A stretch of 64,000 bases of DNA from Planctomycetota bacterium. GTDB lineage: Bacteria; Planctomycetota; MHYJ01; WSZJ01; JACPWG01. Made by a program: the position numbers and the translations under genes. The DNA lies in NCBI GenBank assembly GCA_016197205.1, contig JACPWG010000004.1:1-64000 (forward strand), given 5' to 3'. The notes below the pieces were generated by a model that ran no database searches, was not told the origin of the DNA, and worked only from the letters and a program-made list of their open reading frames with translations. Within the stretch, counting starts at the first letter, position 1, and each line of letters begins with the position of its first letter. Shown here in pieces: positions 1-9,291 of the stretch.

Positions 1-1
1 C

Positions 2-2401
2 CCGCGCGCCGTCGCCTGGCTCCAGGCCCAGAAGCACGGCGACCACTGGTCCTCGACGAAGGACACCGCGGCCGTCGTGCGCGCGACGAGCGACTGGCTC
101 GCCGCCACCGGGACGACCGGCCAGGACTACGACGTCGACCTTTTCCTGAACGACAAGCCCCTCCGCTCCTGGCACGTCGCCAAGGGGCAGATCCCGGTCA
201 AGGACGCCTACCTGGTCCTCGGCGCCGCGGACGTCAAGCGCGGCAAAAACGCCCTGCGCTTCGAAAAGAAAGGCACGGGCGAATTCACCTACGCCGTGAC
301 CACGAGCTACTTCCGCGCCGCGGAGGACATCCCCGCCGACGGACAGCGCGTGACGGTTGCCCGCCGCTACCGTGACCTCGCGACCGTGCAGGCGCAGGAA
401 AAAAGCAACGACGCCCTCACCGGCTACACCATCCTCAAGCCCGAGAAGCGCCCCGCGGACACCCTCCCGAGCCTCGACCGCTCCCCGCTCGGCTCCAAAT
501 ACCAGGTCGAGCTGAAAATCACGGCCACCGAAGAGCTGCAGTACGTCCTGCTGGAGGACCCGATCCCCGCCGGCTGCGAACCGGTCGAGCTGTCGGTGAA
601 GGGGCCGGCCACGAAGAGCGAACGGCACGACAACCGCATGGTCTTTTTTTTCACGAAGCTGGGCAAAGGCGAGACCGCGGTCACGTACCTCGTCGACGCC
701 GTCGCGGCGGGCCGGTATCACGCCCTGCCCGCGCAGGTTTCGCTCATGTATCGACCGGAGGTCCACGGCCATTCCGCGGAGAGCCGGCTCTGGGTGCAGG
801 ACAAGGTGGAGCTGGAGGCCGCCGGGGGCAAGGGCCGCGAGCCGCTCCCGGACGAGCTGTACCTGGCCGGGAGGGCCGCGTGGGCGAAGAGCGACGCGAC
901 CGCGGCCAAGGCGGCGCTCCTCGCGCTCCCGCTCAGTGACCTTTCGGACGACTACCGGCTGGACTGCCTCGCGATCCTCCTCGGCGCGAGCCTGACCACC
1001 GGCCCGGCCGCGGACGTGACGCGCTTCTACGAAGGGACGATCGACCTCGAGCCCGGGCGCGCGTTCGTCGCCGGCGACCTCACGAAAATCGCGCGTGCAT
1101 ACGTGGACACCAAGGAGCCGGAGCAGGGACACTTCCTGCTCGCCCGCGCCATCGGCCAGCACTTCGTGCGCGACCTGAAGGCCGTGCAGGCGCTACGGGA
1201 CCTGGGGCGGCTGCCGCTCGCGTACGATCGCCTCGAAAAGCTCCTGCGCGATTACCCGGACAGCCTGGGCTCCGTGCAGGCGCAGGCCCTGGCGCTTGCC
1301 AACGAATATCTCTCGGTGAAGCCGCCGGTCGATCCGGCGAAAAGCGAGCCGGAGCAGCGGCAGGCGGAGCGGGAGCAGGTCCTGCGCGGCGTTCGCGCCC
1401 TGCGACAGTTCATCGTGGGGTACCCCGACCTTCCGGTCTGCGACCGCGTGCAATGGGCGCTGGTGCAGGCCGAGACGCGGCTGGCGCAGACGGAGGACGT
1501 CGTGCGCGACGCGACCGCGCTCCTGGTGCGCTACCCGAAGAGCGACTTCCTCGACGAGGCGCAGTACGCTTTGGCGAGCGCGCAGGCGGGGCTGGGCCGG
1601 TACGACGAGGCGCGCGCGGCCGCCGAACGGCTCATCGCGACGAAGTATTTGAACGAGAAGGGCGAGCCCGCGCCGAGCCCGTACAACGAAGCGGCGCTCT
1701 ATCTGCTCGGAAAGATCGCGCACGTCATGGGGGACCTGGCGAAGGCCGCGGACTGTTACGACAAGACGACCTTCGCGGACGCGAAGGCGGCGCTCGCCTT
1801 CCTGCGGGCGAAGGAGCTTACGCTCGGCCCGACGCAGACCGTGGGCGTGACGCCGCCCGCCGGTCAGCAGGAGCCGGCGCCGGTCGCGCTGCCCGTGCGC
1901 TACAAGAACCTGAAGGACGCGACGCTCAAGCTCTACAAGGTGGACCTGCTCGTGCTGCTCGCCACGAAGAAGGACCTCGCGAACCTGGCGGGCGTGGACC
2001 TGACCGGGATCACGCCCTTGGCCGAGTGGAAGGCCGAGTTAGCCGGTGCGAAGCACTTCGCCTCGGCGGAGCAGCCGGTGGAAGTGAAGGTGCCGGAGCC
2101 CGGTGCGTATCTCGTCGTCGCGCGCGCCGAGGATGTGGGCGCATCGACCGTCGTGTTGCGGACGGACCTGACGCTCAAAGTCCAGCAGCTTGAAAATCGC
2201 GTGCGCGTCTACGCATACGGCGGCCCGGAGGCGCGGCCCGCGCGCGGCGCCTTCGTGAAGATCTCGGACGGCCAGAGCATGGTGGCCGAAGGCTACACGG
2301 ACGAACGCGGCGTGTTCGAGGGCGGCGTGGGCCGCTCGCTGCCGCGCCTGTCGGTTTCGGCCGATTGGAACGGGAACCCGGCGCTGTACGTGTCTCCGTA
2401 G
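2..2401 (+). CDS. Alpha-2-macroglobulin-family protein, C-terminal part, with TPR region (5' partial)
   Basis: The frame is open from the window edge, so the gene begins upstream; the first residues seen (AVAWLQAQKHGDHWSSTKDT) match the end of the A2M thioester-domain helical toroid, where 'WxSTKDTA' is typical. A receptor-binding-like domain follows (about residues 130-280 from the window start, with EDPIPAGCEP), then a long TPR-like helical region (about 290-620) and a C-terminal beta domain. A2M proteins trap proteases through a thioester; bacterial versions are periplasmic or surface lipoproteins. The thioester motif itself lies outside the window. The TPR extension is unusual for A2M and suggests a protein-protein role. 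The codon run at 644-651 is an eight-T tract. Confidence 0.8.
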   Translation, partial: PRAVAWLQAQKHGDHWSSTKDTAAVVRATSDWLAATGTTGQDYDVDLFLNDKPLRSWHVAKGQIPVKDAYLVLGAADVKRGKNALRFEKKGTGEFTYAVTTSYFRAAEDIPADGQRVTVARRYRDLATVQAQEKSNDALTGYTILKPEKRPADTLPSLDRSPLGSKYQVELKITATEELQYVLLEDPIPAGCEPVELSVKGPATKSERHDNRMVFFFTKLGKGETAVTYLVDAVAAGRYHALPAQVSLMYRPEVHGHSAESRLWVQDKVELEAAGGKGREPLPDELYLAGRAAWAKSDATAAKAALLALPLSDLSDDYRLDCLAILLGASLTTGPAADVTRFYEGTIDLEPGRAFVAGDLTKIARAYVDTKEPEQGHFLLARAIGQHFVRDLKAVQALRDLGRLPLAYDRLEKLLRDYPDSLGSVQAQALALANEYLSVKPPVDPAKSEPEQRQAEREQVLRGVRALRQFIVGYPDLPVCDRVQWALVQAETRLAQTEDVVRDATALLVRYPKSDFLDEAQYALASAQAGLGRYDEARAAAERLIATKYLNEKGEPAPSPYNEAALYLLGKIAHVMGDLAKAADCYDKTTFADAKAALAFLRAKELTLGPTQTVGVTPPAGQQEPAPVALPVRYKNLKDATLKLYKVDLLVLLATKKDLANLAGVDLTGITPLAEWKAELAGAKHFASAEQPVEVKVPEPGAYLVVARAEDVGASTVVLRTDLTLKVQQLENRVRVYAYGGPEARPARGAFVKISDGQSMVAEGYTDERGVFEGGVGRSLPRLSVSADWNGNPALYVSP

Positions 2402-2540
2402 GCGCGCCCCTTGTAGGCGCCCGGGAATTGGGCTCAAGCTGCCAATGGGCGCCGTGTCGCCAGGGGGCGGGCACAGGGCCGGCACCTACGGGCGCGCGCC
2501 GAGGCGTAATACCCACACGCCGCCCGATCTGTCTGAACGA
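2402..2540. repeat. Intergenic palindromic repeat (GGCGGGCAC / GGCCGGCAC type)
   Basis: Just after the A2M stop there is a short hairpin-rich patch. It contains a GGGCGGGCACA...GGC-type palindrome followed by a 'cacgccgcccgatctg' segment at about 2517. Related copies lie near 30060-30135 (including the same 'cacgccgcccgatctg') and near 36390-36420. It has no coding character and looks like one copy of a dispersed intergenic element. Confidence 0.5.
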
Positions 2541-2643
2541 AGTAGAACTTTTCCTTGCGTCCCCCATGCTCGGCAGGCTAGGATGCGAGCGCATGAAGAT
2601 GCGTTCGAAGAGCCAGCCCTCTACCGCAACATGGGAGGTCGGC

Positions 2644-3711
2644 ATGTGCCGCGCTTTCGGGCCTGCCTGGAGCTTGGCGATTGCGCTCGCGCTCCATTTC
2701 TCCTTTTCCCCCCTCGCCCGCGGCGACACCATCGTCCTCAAGGACGGCCGCACGATGTCCGGCGAGATCCTGCAGGAGAACGCCGACGGCGTGATCCTGA
2801 AGCTCCGCGGCATCAAGGTCACGCTGCGACGCGACGAGGTGCAGTCCGTGCAGCGCGGCGACGCAGCGTCCTCGTCCGGCCCGGAAGCGGTCGACCCCGT
2901 CCTCGAGCGCTTCGCCCCCACCGGCAAGCCCTCGGTAGATGCATGTCGGGCGAAGTCCCTCAGCCTCCTGCGGGCCCGCGAGAAGGCCGTCGAGGCGGTC
3001 CAGGCGAGCCCGGCTTCCTCCGCAAAGGCCCAACTCGAGGCTGCCCACGTACGCGCCAAGTCGGCCGAGAAACCGCTTGCCGGCATCGGGGCCCGGCGCT
3101 CCGCGGCCGCGGCCCAATTCGATCGAGATCGAAGGGCCTGACCCAAGGGGGGAGGCTGACCAAGCTCCCCGGCCGTAGTTGCGGCCCGGAACCGGTTGAA
3201 TCGGACGACCCAGGAAATCGACGCGGACGAAGCCAGGTACACCCAGGAACTCACCGCAGCCAACGCCAAGATCCAGGAATTGGAGCAGCGCCTCGCGGCG
3301 CTCTCCGCGTCCGACTCCGAAGACCCGCTCGGTCGCGCGGCCGACCAGGCGCGCGCTCTCTATCTCGATTCCCTCCCCGCGCTCTATGCCTCCGAGCGCG
3401 CCGCCGGCCTTCCGGGGCGCCCCGCCCCCGGTGATCCCACGGCCCCGAAGAACGCTTTCGCCAAAGGCACCCGCACCAAAATGGAGGCGCGCATTCTGTC
3501 TGTGAAGCCGGTGCCCGGCCCCGCCGGCGGCACGACCGTCGTCTTTGCGCGCGGCCCGGGCGCCGACCCCGCCGCCTGGAAAGAGGAGGCCGTCGCCCTC
3601 ATGGAAGGCTCCTGCCCGCTCCGCGCCGGCGACTTGGCGGCGCTCGAAGTGAGCTTCGCTCCGGGCCAGGACCCGCCCTGGCGCATCCTGGGAGTCGCGT
3701 CCCGACGCTAA
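2644..3711 (+). pseudogene. Secreted SH3-like / coiled-coil protein, interrupted by stops (frameshifted or decayed)
   Basis: The ATG at 2644 is preceded by GGGAGG at 2633-2638 and starts a signal peptide (CRAFGPAWSLAIALALHF, then ARG-DT). A small beta-barrel-like domain follows ('DTIVLKDGRTMSGEIL... LRRDEVQSVQ'), a type common in planctomycete secreted proteins, then an alanine-rich coiled coil. The reading frame stops at 3139 and again at 3157. The same frame reopens with convincing coiled coil ('NAKIQELEQRLAAL') and runs to 3711. Between the stops another frame reads well, so two compensating indels near the G-rich run at 3148-3156 are likelier than readthrough. Function unknown. It could be a sequencing error rather than a true pseudogene. 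Confidence 0.55.
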
Positions 3712-4000
3712 TGCCCCGTTGTCGAATTCCAGTCACGCTTCCTGGGGGCGCGGGCCTCCGGCCCGCGCGAGCCGACACACGGTCTGCGATTCGCAGTTAC
3801 CGCGAGGTCGACTGTGTCCGCAGCTCCTTAACGATGCACTCGTGGCCCGTTGCCTCCATGCGGTCACGCTCCTCGAAGGCCGAGCCGCCCGTTCGTAGTT
3901 CCGCCTTCAGGCGGTTCGCTGGGCGGCATGGCTCCGGACCGCGCAGCCATCCGTCGGAAGGCGGGTCGGAACTTCGTCCACGGCCCCCGAGGAACGCCGC
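3712..4000. other. Gene-free stretch with dispersed repeats
   Basis: It holds a GC-rich palindrome at about 3746-3772 (GGGCGCGGGCCTCCGGCCCG type), matched by a copy with the same flanking 'agtcacg' at about 28757-28800. At 3893-3915 it holds the 'gtagttccgccttcaggcgg' element, repeated at 29294-29313. No convincing gene is present; the kinase ribosome-binding site is at its end. Confidence 0.6.
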
Positions 4001-6217
4001 ATGGAGCTCCCCGGGTTCGACCTCCTGGCCAAAATCGGCGAGGGCGGCATGGGTGCGGTCTACCGCGCCCGCGATCGCGCCCTGAGCCGTGACGTCGCCG
4101 TGAAGTTCCTGGCCGGCCGCGGTCCGGAGGAGCCCGAGGCGCGCCGCCGTTTCGAACGCGAGGCGCAGGCCGTCGCTCGCCTCAATCACCGACACATCGT
4201 CCAGCTCTACGGCTACCACCCCGAGGCCCAGCCCCCGTATTTCGTGATGGAGCTCGTGGACGGCCTCCCGCTCACCCGCGCTGTCCACGCGCTGCCCCTG
4301 CGCCGGCGGGCCGAGATCCTCGAACACGTCGCGCGCGCCGTACACCATGCCCACGAACGCGGCCTCGTCCATCGCGACCTCAAGCCGTCCAACATCCTCG
4401 TGGACGCCGCCGGCGAGCCGAAGGTGCTGGACTTCGGCCTTGCGCGGCTCGGCCTCTCCGAAGAGTCCCGGCTGACGAAGACCGGGCAGATCCTCGGCAC
4501 CCCGGCCTACGCGTCGCCGGAGCAGGCACGCGGCCAGGCCGACGTCGGGCCCGAGGCGGACCTCTTCTCCCTCGGCGCGGTCCTCTACGAGGCGATCACC
4601 GGCGCGCTTCCCTTTCCCGCCGCGGATCCGCTTGCGATGCTCGCGCGGATCGTGCGGGACGATCCGGCCTTCCCGCGGCAGCTCAACCCCGACTGTCCCG
4701 AGCCGCTGCAGAGGATCTGCCTGGTCGCGCTCGAGAAGTCGCCCGCCCACCGCTACCGGAGCGCGCAGGAATTCGCCGACGATCTGCACCGCTTTCTCGC
4801 CGGCGAACCCGTCCTCGCGCGTCCCACCCTATACGTGAACCTCCTCGCGGGCCGCGTGCAGGCGCACGTCGACGAACTCGCGCGCTGGCGCGAAGAGAAT
4901 CTCCTCACCCAGCGCGAATACGACGGACTTCGCGGGCGTTATGAGGGGCTGTTGGCGGAAGAGGCGGAGTGGATCGGCCAGAGCCGGCGCGTCACCGCGT
5001 CCCTGGTCGCCCTATACCTCGGCGGGTGGCTTGCGATCCTGTCCTGCTATGCTTGGATCGCCCACTTCTGGGACGAGCTGTCTCCCGCGGAGCGCACAGC
5101 CTCCGTCGTGCTCCCGACCCTCGTCCTGAACGCGGTCGGCGCGTGGCTTTGGGTGCGACAGCGGTGGAGGGCCGCAATCGCGTTTCTGATGTGCGGGGCT
5201 CTTCTCGTGCCCGCGGCGATCCTGGTCTCGCTTTCCCAGTTTCAGGTCTTCGCGGGCCGGGACGCGGACGCGCGCGAGCTCTTCGCGCCCGCCTATTTCT
5301 CCAATCTCCAGGTCCTCGTAGCGTGTCTTCTTGCGACCCTCTATTACGGCCTCGCGCTCCGCTCGACCCGCTCCACTGCCTTTGCCGTGCTATTGGCCGT
5401 AGGCGGGCTCGCCTGCTACGGCGCGGAACTGTCGAGGTGGGGACTCAAGGAATGGGTCGAGGACGGCCCGGTCGCGCGTGCCCTCGCCTGGGTTCTCCCG
5501 GCCGCGACCGCCTATCAGGGCATCGGGTGGCTGCTCGACCGGGCGCGGGTCTCCCGCTACGCCGGCCCGTTCGTGGTCTGCGGTGGCGCGCTTCTCGTCG
5601 GGGCCCTTTCCGGTCTCGCCCTCTACGCCCCCGGCGACTGGTTCTCCATGGAGGAGGAGGACCAGGACCTGGCGACGAAGCTGGGCTTCATGGCCAATGG
5701 CCTCGTCTATTACGCCGCCGCCTGGGTCGCCGACCGGCACGGCGCGCCGCTTCTTCGCCGTCAAGCCTACCTCTTTTACCTGATCACGCCCGCAAGCTTC
5801 CTGGTCCCCTTGCATCTCCTGTACGACCGCGGCCCCCTCCTCGCCTCCCTCGGACGCGCCCCTCTCCACCTCGGCGAGTTCCTGCTCCCCTGGACCTGCC
5901 TCGCCTTCCTCCTGCTCGCCGTTCCCTTGCAGCTCAAGACTTTCTTTTATTCCGGCCTCATTTACCTCGCCCTGGCCTTCGAAACGACCACCACCCGCCA
6001 TTTCCTGGGGGTCCGCGCGTGGCCGCTCGCAATGGCGGCCGGCGGCCTCGCCGTCATGGGCGCGGGGCTCTGGCTGGAACGTCGCCTGGCGGCGTCCGCG
6101 GGCGACCCCACGACCGCAACGCCGACCGGGGAAGCGACGCGTTTGCGCCCGCCGGCCGCGGCCGAGGCCGGGCCGGCCACCGCGCAGGGAAGCGAGACGC
6201 GGTCAAATGGTGCGTAA
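4001..6217 (+). CDS. Membrane Ser/Thr protein kinase (PASTA-less, multi-TM C-terminus)
   Basis: This is a eukaryote-like (Hanks) Ser/Thr kinase. The N-terminal catalytic domain (about 5-265) has the glycine loop IGEGGMGAVY, catalytic lysine in VAVKFL (K35), HRDLKPSN loop, LDFGLA for the DFG site and GTPAYASPEQ activation segment, all intact, so it should be active. A linker (about 280-325) leads to about ten predicted membrane helices to residue 700, resembling DUF2157-type integral membrane regions, and a short Ala/Thr-rich tail. The kinase therefore sits in the cytoplasm at the membrane. The ATG at 4001 is the first Met of the domain with a GAGG upstream. No partner gene is obvious. Confidence 0.88.
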   Translation: MELPGFDLLAKIGEGGMGAVYRARDRALSRDVAVKFLAGRGPEEPEARRRFEREAQAVARLNHRHIVQLYGYHPEAQPPYFVMELVDGLPLTRAVHALPLRRRAEILEHVARAVHHAHERGLVHRDLKPSNILVDAAGEPKVLDFGLARLGLSEESRLTKTGQILGTPAYASPEQARGQADVGPEADLFSLGAVLYEAITGALPFPAADPLAMLARIVRDDPAFPRQLNPDCPEPLQRICLVALEKSPAHRYRSAQEFADDLHRFLAGEPVLARPTLYVNLLAGRVQAHVDELARWREENLLTQREYDGLRGRYEGLLAEEAEWIGQSRRVTASLVALYLGGWLAILSCYAWIAHFWDELSPAERTASVVLPTLVLNAVGAWLWVRQRWRAAIAFLMCGALLVPAAILVSLSQFQVFAGRDADARELFAPAYFSNLQVLVACLLATLYYGLALRSTRSTAFAVLLAVGGLACYGAELSRWGLKEWVEDGPVARALAWVLPAATAYQGIGWLLDRARVSRYAGPFVVCGGALLVGALSGLALYAPGDWFSMEEEDQDLATKLGFMANGLVYYAAAWVADRHGAPLLRRQAYLFYLITPASFLVPLHLLYDRGPLLASLGRAPLHLGEFLLPWTCLAFLLLAVPLQLKTFFYSGLIYLALAFETTTTRHFLGVRAWPLAMAAGGLAVMGAGLWLERRLAASAGDPTTATPTGEATRLRPPAAAEAGPATAQGSETRSNGA

Positions 6218-6649
6218 CCGACCCCGGAACCGTGCCTGGCGCCCGGGGACAGGTTCTGAACTCATGCGAATCGCTGCTTGGACAGCCCGCTCCCCCTCAG
6301 ACCCGACGACTGCGGGCGAGCCCCTTCCGAACCGCGACCGTCAGGGAGCGGTCTGGTCATGTCCTTCGTCTGCCTGGCGTTTGATCTCGCCCTCCAGGAC
6401 CATAACAGGCATCCGCAAGCCTCCACAAATGGGCCTCGGCCTCCCGTCCGTTGCCGCGAACGCCGCTATCGAGACCACCCCGCGGGAGCTCGCGCCCGGA
6501 TCCGTCACCTCAATGGTTGTTTCCAAGATTCCGCTTGACAACCCATGTAGGGGCGGATGATGGGTTCCTCGCTGTTTCGGGTGGGTGCCTGTCCTCAAGG
6601 CGTTCACCCTAGCGCGTCGGCCGCAACGGGAGGGGGGGGACCCTTTCCC
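6218..6649. other. Gene-free stretch left of the IS element, with dispersed repeat
   Basis: It contains the 'accgcgaccgtcagggagcg' element at about 6337-6356, also found at 36138-36160 and inverted near 12188-12212. An ATG at 6557 opens a short frame running up to the IS end at 6650. This could be the detached 5' end of the gene truncated on the other side (8002-9056), but there is no independent support. Confidence 0.45.
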
Positions 6650-6667
6650 CCCATAAGCACTAACCTA
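6650..6667 (+). repeat. IS left terminal inverted repeat
   Basis: 18 bp, CCCATAAGCACTAACCTA, matching the inverse of 7984-8001 with one mismatch. Confidence 0.85.
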
Positions 6668-6807
6668 AGTCTGCCAGCATCGGGGCCGCCGCTTCATGCC
6701 AAGACTCTCGTGCACGTGGGGCGCTCGCCAAGAGAGGGCCGATTTCCTTGCCGCGCTCCATGATCTGGGAAGGCAGTAGCGGGCGGCCTAGCACGCCAAG
6801 GACGGCG

Positions 6808-7944
6808 TCACGAGCTTCGATGAACTCTCGCCATCGGCTGCGCCGCCACGAAGTCGTATCCCCAGGGGGAAAAAAAACGGGCCTCTTGAAGGAGCCGTTC
6901 GATGAGCAAGACGGTTAGTAGTTTGCCTTGAATCCATGCCCGCGCCGATGCGTCGCTGCGTTTGGGCAGGTGGCCAAGCCGCAGCAGCGACTTCAGGCGC
7001 TTGAAGCACAGCTCAATCTGCCAGCGCGCGCGATAGAGCTGTAGAATGTCGCAGGTGTCTAGAACGCTCGACGGCGGCGTTGCCAGTATCATGACGTACT
7101 CGGCGAACTCAAGCGTCTCTGGGCGTACGCTCTTCTGCTTCTTGTCTGCTGCCTCCTGGATCTTCCTCTTGGCCTTTGTTGCCGCAGCCTTACTCTTGCG
7201 AAGCGCGCAAAGCCTCGCATCCCACATCCGGTCCGCCGCCTCAAAGCGCACGGGCCACTCGCCTGGTTGCTGGGACTTAAGTCGCCGCATGTGTGGCAGC
7301 AACGCAAATGGGGCGTCGTTATTCGCAAGAGACAATGGAAAGCCGGTGCTTGTCAGGCGCACGACGACATCTCCACCGTGCTCGAGCACGTGCCGTACGC
7401 CCTCCCGGTGGCTATAACCGCGGTCTCCAAGGATGATGTCGCCGGGCGATACCGGCACTCGCGTGTAGGTCTCTGCTCCTTTGGAATCGGTGACTTCGAA
7501 GAAGTCGCAGGCCAACTCGGGGAGGCCGATTGTGTAATGCACGCGCCAATCGGTGCCAGTGGCGCCCGGCTCCTCCACCGTCGTTGCATCCACGGCTCGC
7601 ACACGGCGGCCGGCAGGTATCAGGCGACAGGCGCTGCCAAACCGGCTCTCCTCGAACATGCGTCGCGCCAGTTCGCGCAGCCAAGGTTCCGAACTTCGCA
7701 GACGCTTGAGAAGAGCCACATCTGAGACCGACGCCAGGCCCTGCAAGTGCGCCCGTACTACTGCCTGATGCAGGGACAAGCCCGTCGCGACATGCAGCAG
7801 AAGCACCTGCAGCAGGATGTCGGGGGTCGCGATCTCGCCACGCGCGCGGCGCATCGCGCCGGTCTGGCGAGCCAAGTCCCGCCAATCCTGCGGCAGGAGG
7901 CTCGCCAGCACAGCCCATTCCTCGTCCATCAACTTCACGCTCAT
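6808..7944 (-). CDS. IS4-family transposase (DDE)
   Basis: The translation carries the IS4 catalytic signature. The first Asp is in 'RAVDATTVEEPG', the second Asp in 'LGDRGYSHREG', and the Glu is in YRARWQIELCFKRLK, which is the exact Y-2-R-3-E-6-K spacing of the family. All three acidic residues are present. The Met at 7944 (MSVKLMDEEW) is preferred over an upstream Met at 8028, because the longer form would read through the terminal inverted repeat. About 378 residues, normal for the family. It catalyses cut-and-paste transposition of its own element. A T8 tract encodes FF near the C-terminus (6870-6877). Confidence 0.9.
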   Translation of the reverse strand: MSVKLMDEEWAVLASLLPQDWRDLARQTGAMRRARGEIATPDILLQVLLLHVATGLSLHQAVVRAHLQGLASVSDVALLKRLRSSEPWLRELARRMFEESRFGSACRLIPAGRRVRAVDATTVEEPGATGTDWRVHYTIGLPELACDFFEVTDSKGAETYTRVPVSPGDIILGDRGYSHREGVRHVLEHGGDVVVRLTSTGFPLSLANNDAPFALLPHMRRLKSQQPGEWPVRFEAADRMWDARLCALRKSKAAATKAKRKIQEAADKKQKSVRPETLEFAEYVMILATPPSSVLDTCDILQLYRARWQIELCFKRLKSLLRLGHLPKRSDASARAWIQGKLLTVLLIERLLQEARFFSPWGYDFVAAQPMARVHRSS

Positions 7945-7983
7945 GGCGTGAAGGTACGAAAAGTTCTCGGGGCTGTCAAGAAT

Positions 7984-8001
7984 TAGATTAGTGCTTATGG
8001 G
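7984..8001 (-). repeat. IS right terminal inverted repeat
   Basis: The inverse of this 18-bp end reads CCCATAAGCACTAATCTA, one mismatch from the left end. Confidence 0.85.
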
Positions 8002-8177
8002 CGCCAAGGGAGAGTGTTCCAACCTCACCCATCAAACCGCGCGATCCGCTCACACTGACAACGGCGCCGCCGGCATACAGGCTCCAGCCCTTCGAAATCT
8101 CCGGGAAAGAGCTCTTCGAAGGCAGGAGAGTTCCCACTCTGCCCCCACCCCAACTGAAGGGGGGGCAGGGGTACCAT

Positions 8178-9056
8178 GTGGCTAGACCCGATCTGCCGGC
8201 ACGTGCCACACCCTTCGCATTTCCCGCCCAGGTTCCACCACAGCCTCGCATCCTCTATTTGCATCAGCTCAGCGTCCATTACGTGAACGTTCCCGAAATG
8301 GCGCAGAGTATTTGGTTCCAAGCCGTACCTTCACAGCCCCAGCCCCAGCCACAACCGCCGCCAGGAACGGCCCGGCTGAAGTGCACGGTCCAGGGTACTT
8401 TCCACCTTCGTGGCGCTGTCTCGTTCGGGCACGTCGGTCTCAAAGCGGGGGAGAAGGAAATCGGCGCCAAATCCGCGCCGGCACAACCCACAGGCGAAGA
8501 CTATGGGGACGTCACAGATCCGATCGTGGGATCCGCGAGCGGCCCTGCCACCTTCCAGGCACGGTACCGGGTCACGATGCCCCCGAGCTCGGTGCCGGAG
8601 CAATGTTGCTCAACAGGCAACCCCGCCAAAGCGGGGTTCGAGGGCATGAGAGTCGTCGTTTCAGTCGCTACCGTCAATTGCGCTTCGGGCAAAGTCGCAG
8701 TCGAAGGGACGATCGAGCTGCAGGCGGAAGTGGGCACTTGTGGATCGGCCACGAGTAATAGCGGGGGGTGGAGCGTCACGGATCAGGTGACCGGACAGAT
8801 GGTGGCCTTTGGACCGGGGACGGGGACGACGGGCGACCGATTCACTCCGGGCGTCTGCCTCCACAGTAGCATGAAGCCTGTCTCTATACCAATGCCGAAG
8901 CGGGAGGAGCAGGTCGGCGCAAACAGCGAACGCGACATATACATTATCGACTGGATCAGCCCGACACTAAACAACTTCAGGGGAGGCGTGATTGCGGGCT
9001 CCGAGGGTCACCTTGCAATCTACGTGCCCGTTACAGGTACGGCAACCTGCGTATAG
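8178..9056 (+). CDS. Hypothetical protein, probably 5'-truncated by the IS insertion
   Basis: No family recognised. The frame is open back to the IS end at 8001 (first stop upstream is inside the IS terminal repeat at 7989) and reads like protein all the way, so the native start was probably lost or displaced when the IS inserted. GTG at 8178 is only the first possible start left; an ATG at 8298 has no clear ribosome-binding site. Visible features are a PQPQPQPQPPP linker (about residue 52), six or more cysteines in the second half and a beta-rich, Gly/Thr-rich composition typical of secreted proteins. No catalytic motif seen. Confidence 0.5.
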   Translation: MARPDLPARATPFAFPAQVPPQPRILYLHQLSVHYVNVPEMAQSIWFQAVPSQPQPQPQPPPGTARLKCTVQGTFHLRGAVSFGHVGLKAGEKEIGAKSAPAQPTGEDYGDVTDPIVGSASGPATFQARYRVTMPPSSVPEQCCSTGNPAKAGFEGMRVVVSVATVNCASGKVAVEGTIELQAEVGTCGSATSNSGGWSVTDQVTGQMVAFGPGTGTTGDRFTPGVCLHSSMKPVSIPMPKREEQVGANSERDIYIIDWISPTLNNFRGGVIAGSEGHLAIYVPVTGTATCV

Positions 9057-9291
9057 CGAGCACTAGCCAACGAACAAGCGAGCAGAATAAAGGGGCGAGC
9101 GTCGCCCAACTTCCAACCACGGGAGGTGCGACCAGACAACCACAGAGTTGTCCGGATAGCGCCGGTACGCGGTGTCTTCGTGTTGCTCTTCGCGAGGTCT
9201 CAGGTAGTCTCCTTGTTCCAGGGTCAGTGTTGCCGTCCTTCTCCCACGGGAACTCTACTCCGCTCCGCTTTCGAAGTCATCCGGGGGGACC

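Larger units (their letters stand above)
6650..8001 (-). mobile_element. IS4-family insertion sequence, about 1.35 kb
   Basis: One transposase gene lies between imperfect terminal inverted repeats: CCCATAAGCACTAACCTA at 6650-6667 and its inverse at 7984-8001 (one mismatch in 18). Length and single-ORF layout fit the IS4 family. I could not find a target-site duplication: the flanks (ccctttccc left, cgccaaggg right) do not match, so either the duplication has decayed or the outer boundary is a few bases off. The element is intact and may still be mobile. Confidence 0.85.

Noticed and set aside
3139..3159. Two in-frame TGA codons as possible selenocysteines
   Set aside because: Not at a conserved Cys position, two within 20 bases, and the intervening DNA reads better in another frame, so an indel is likelier.
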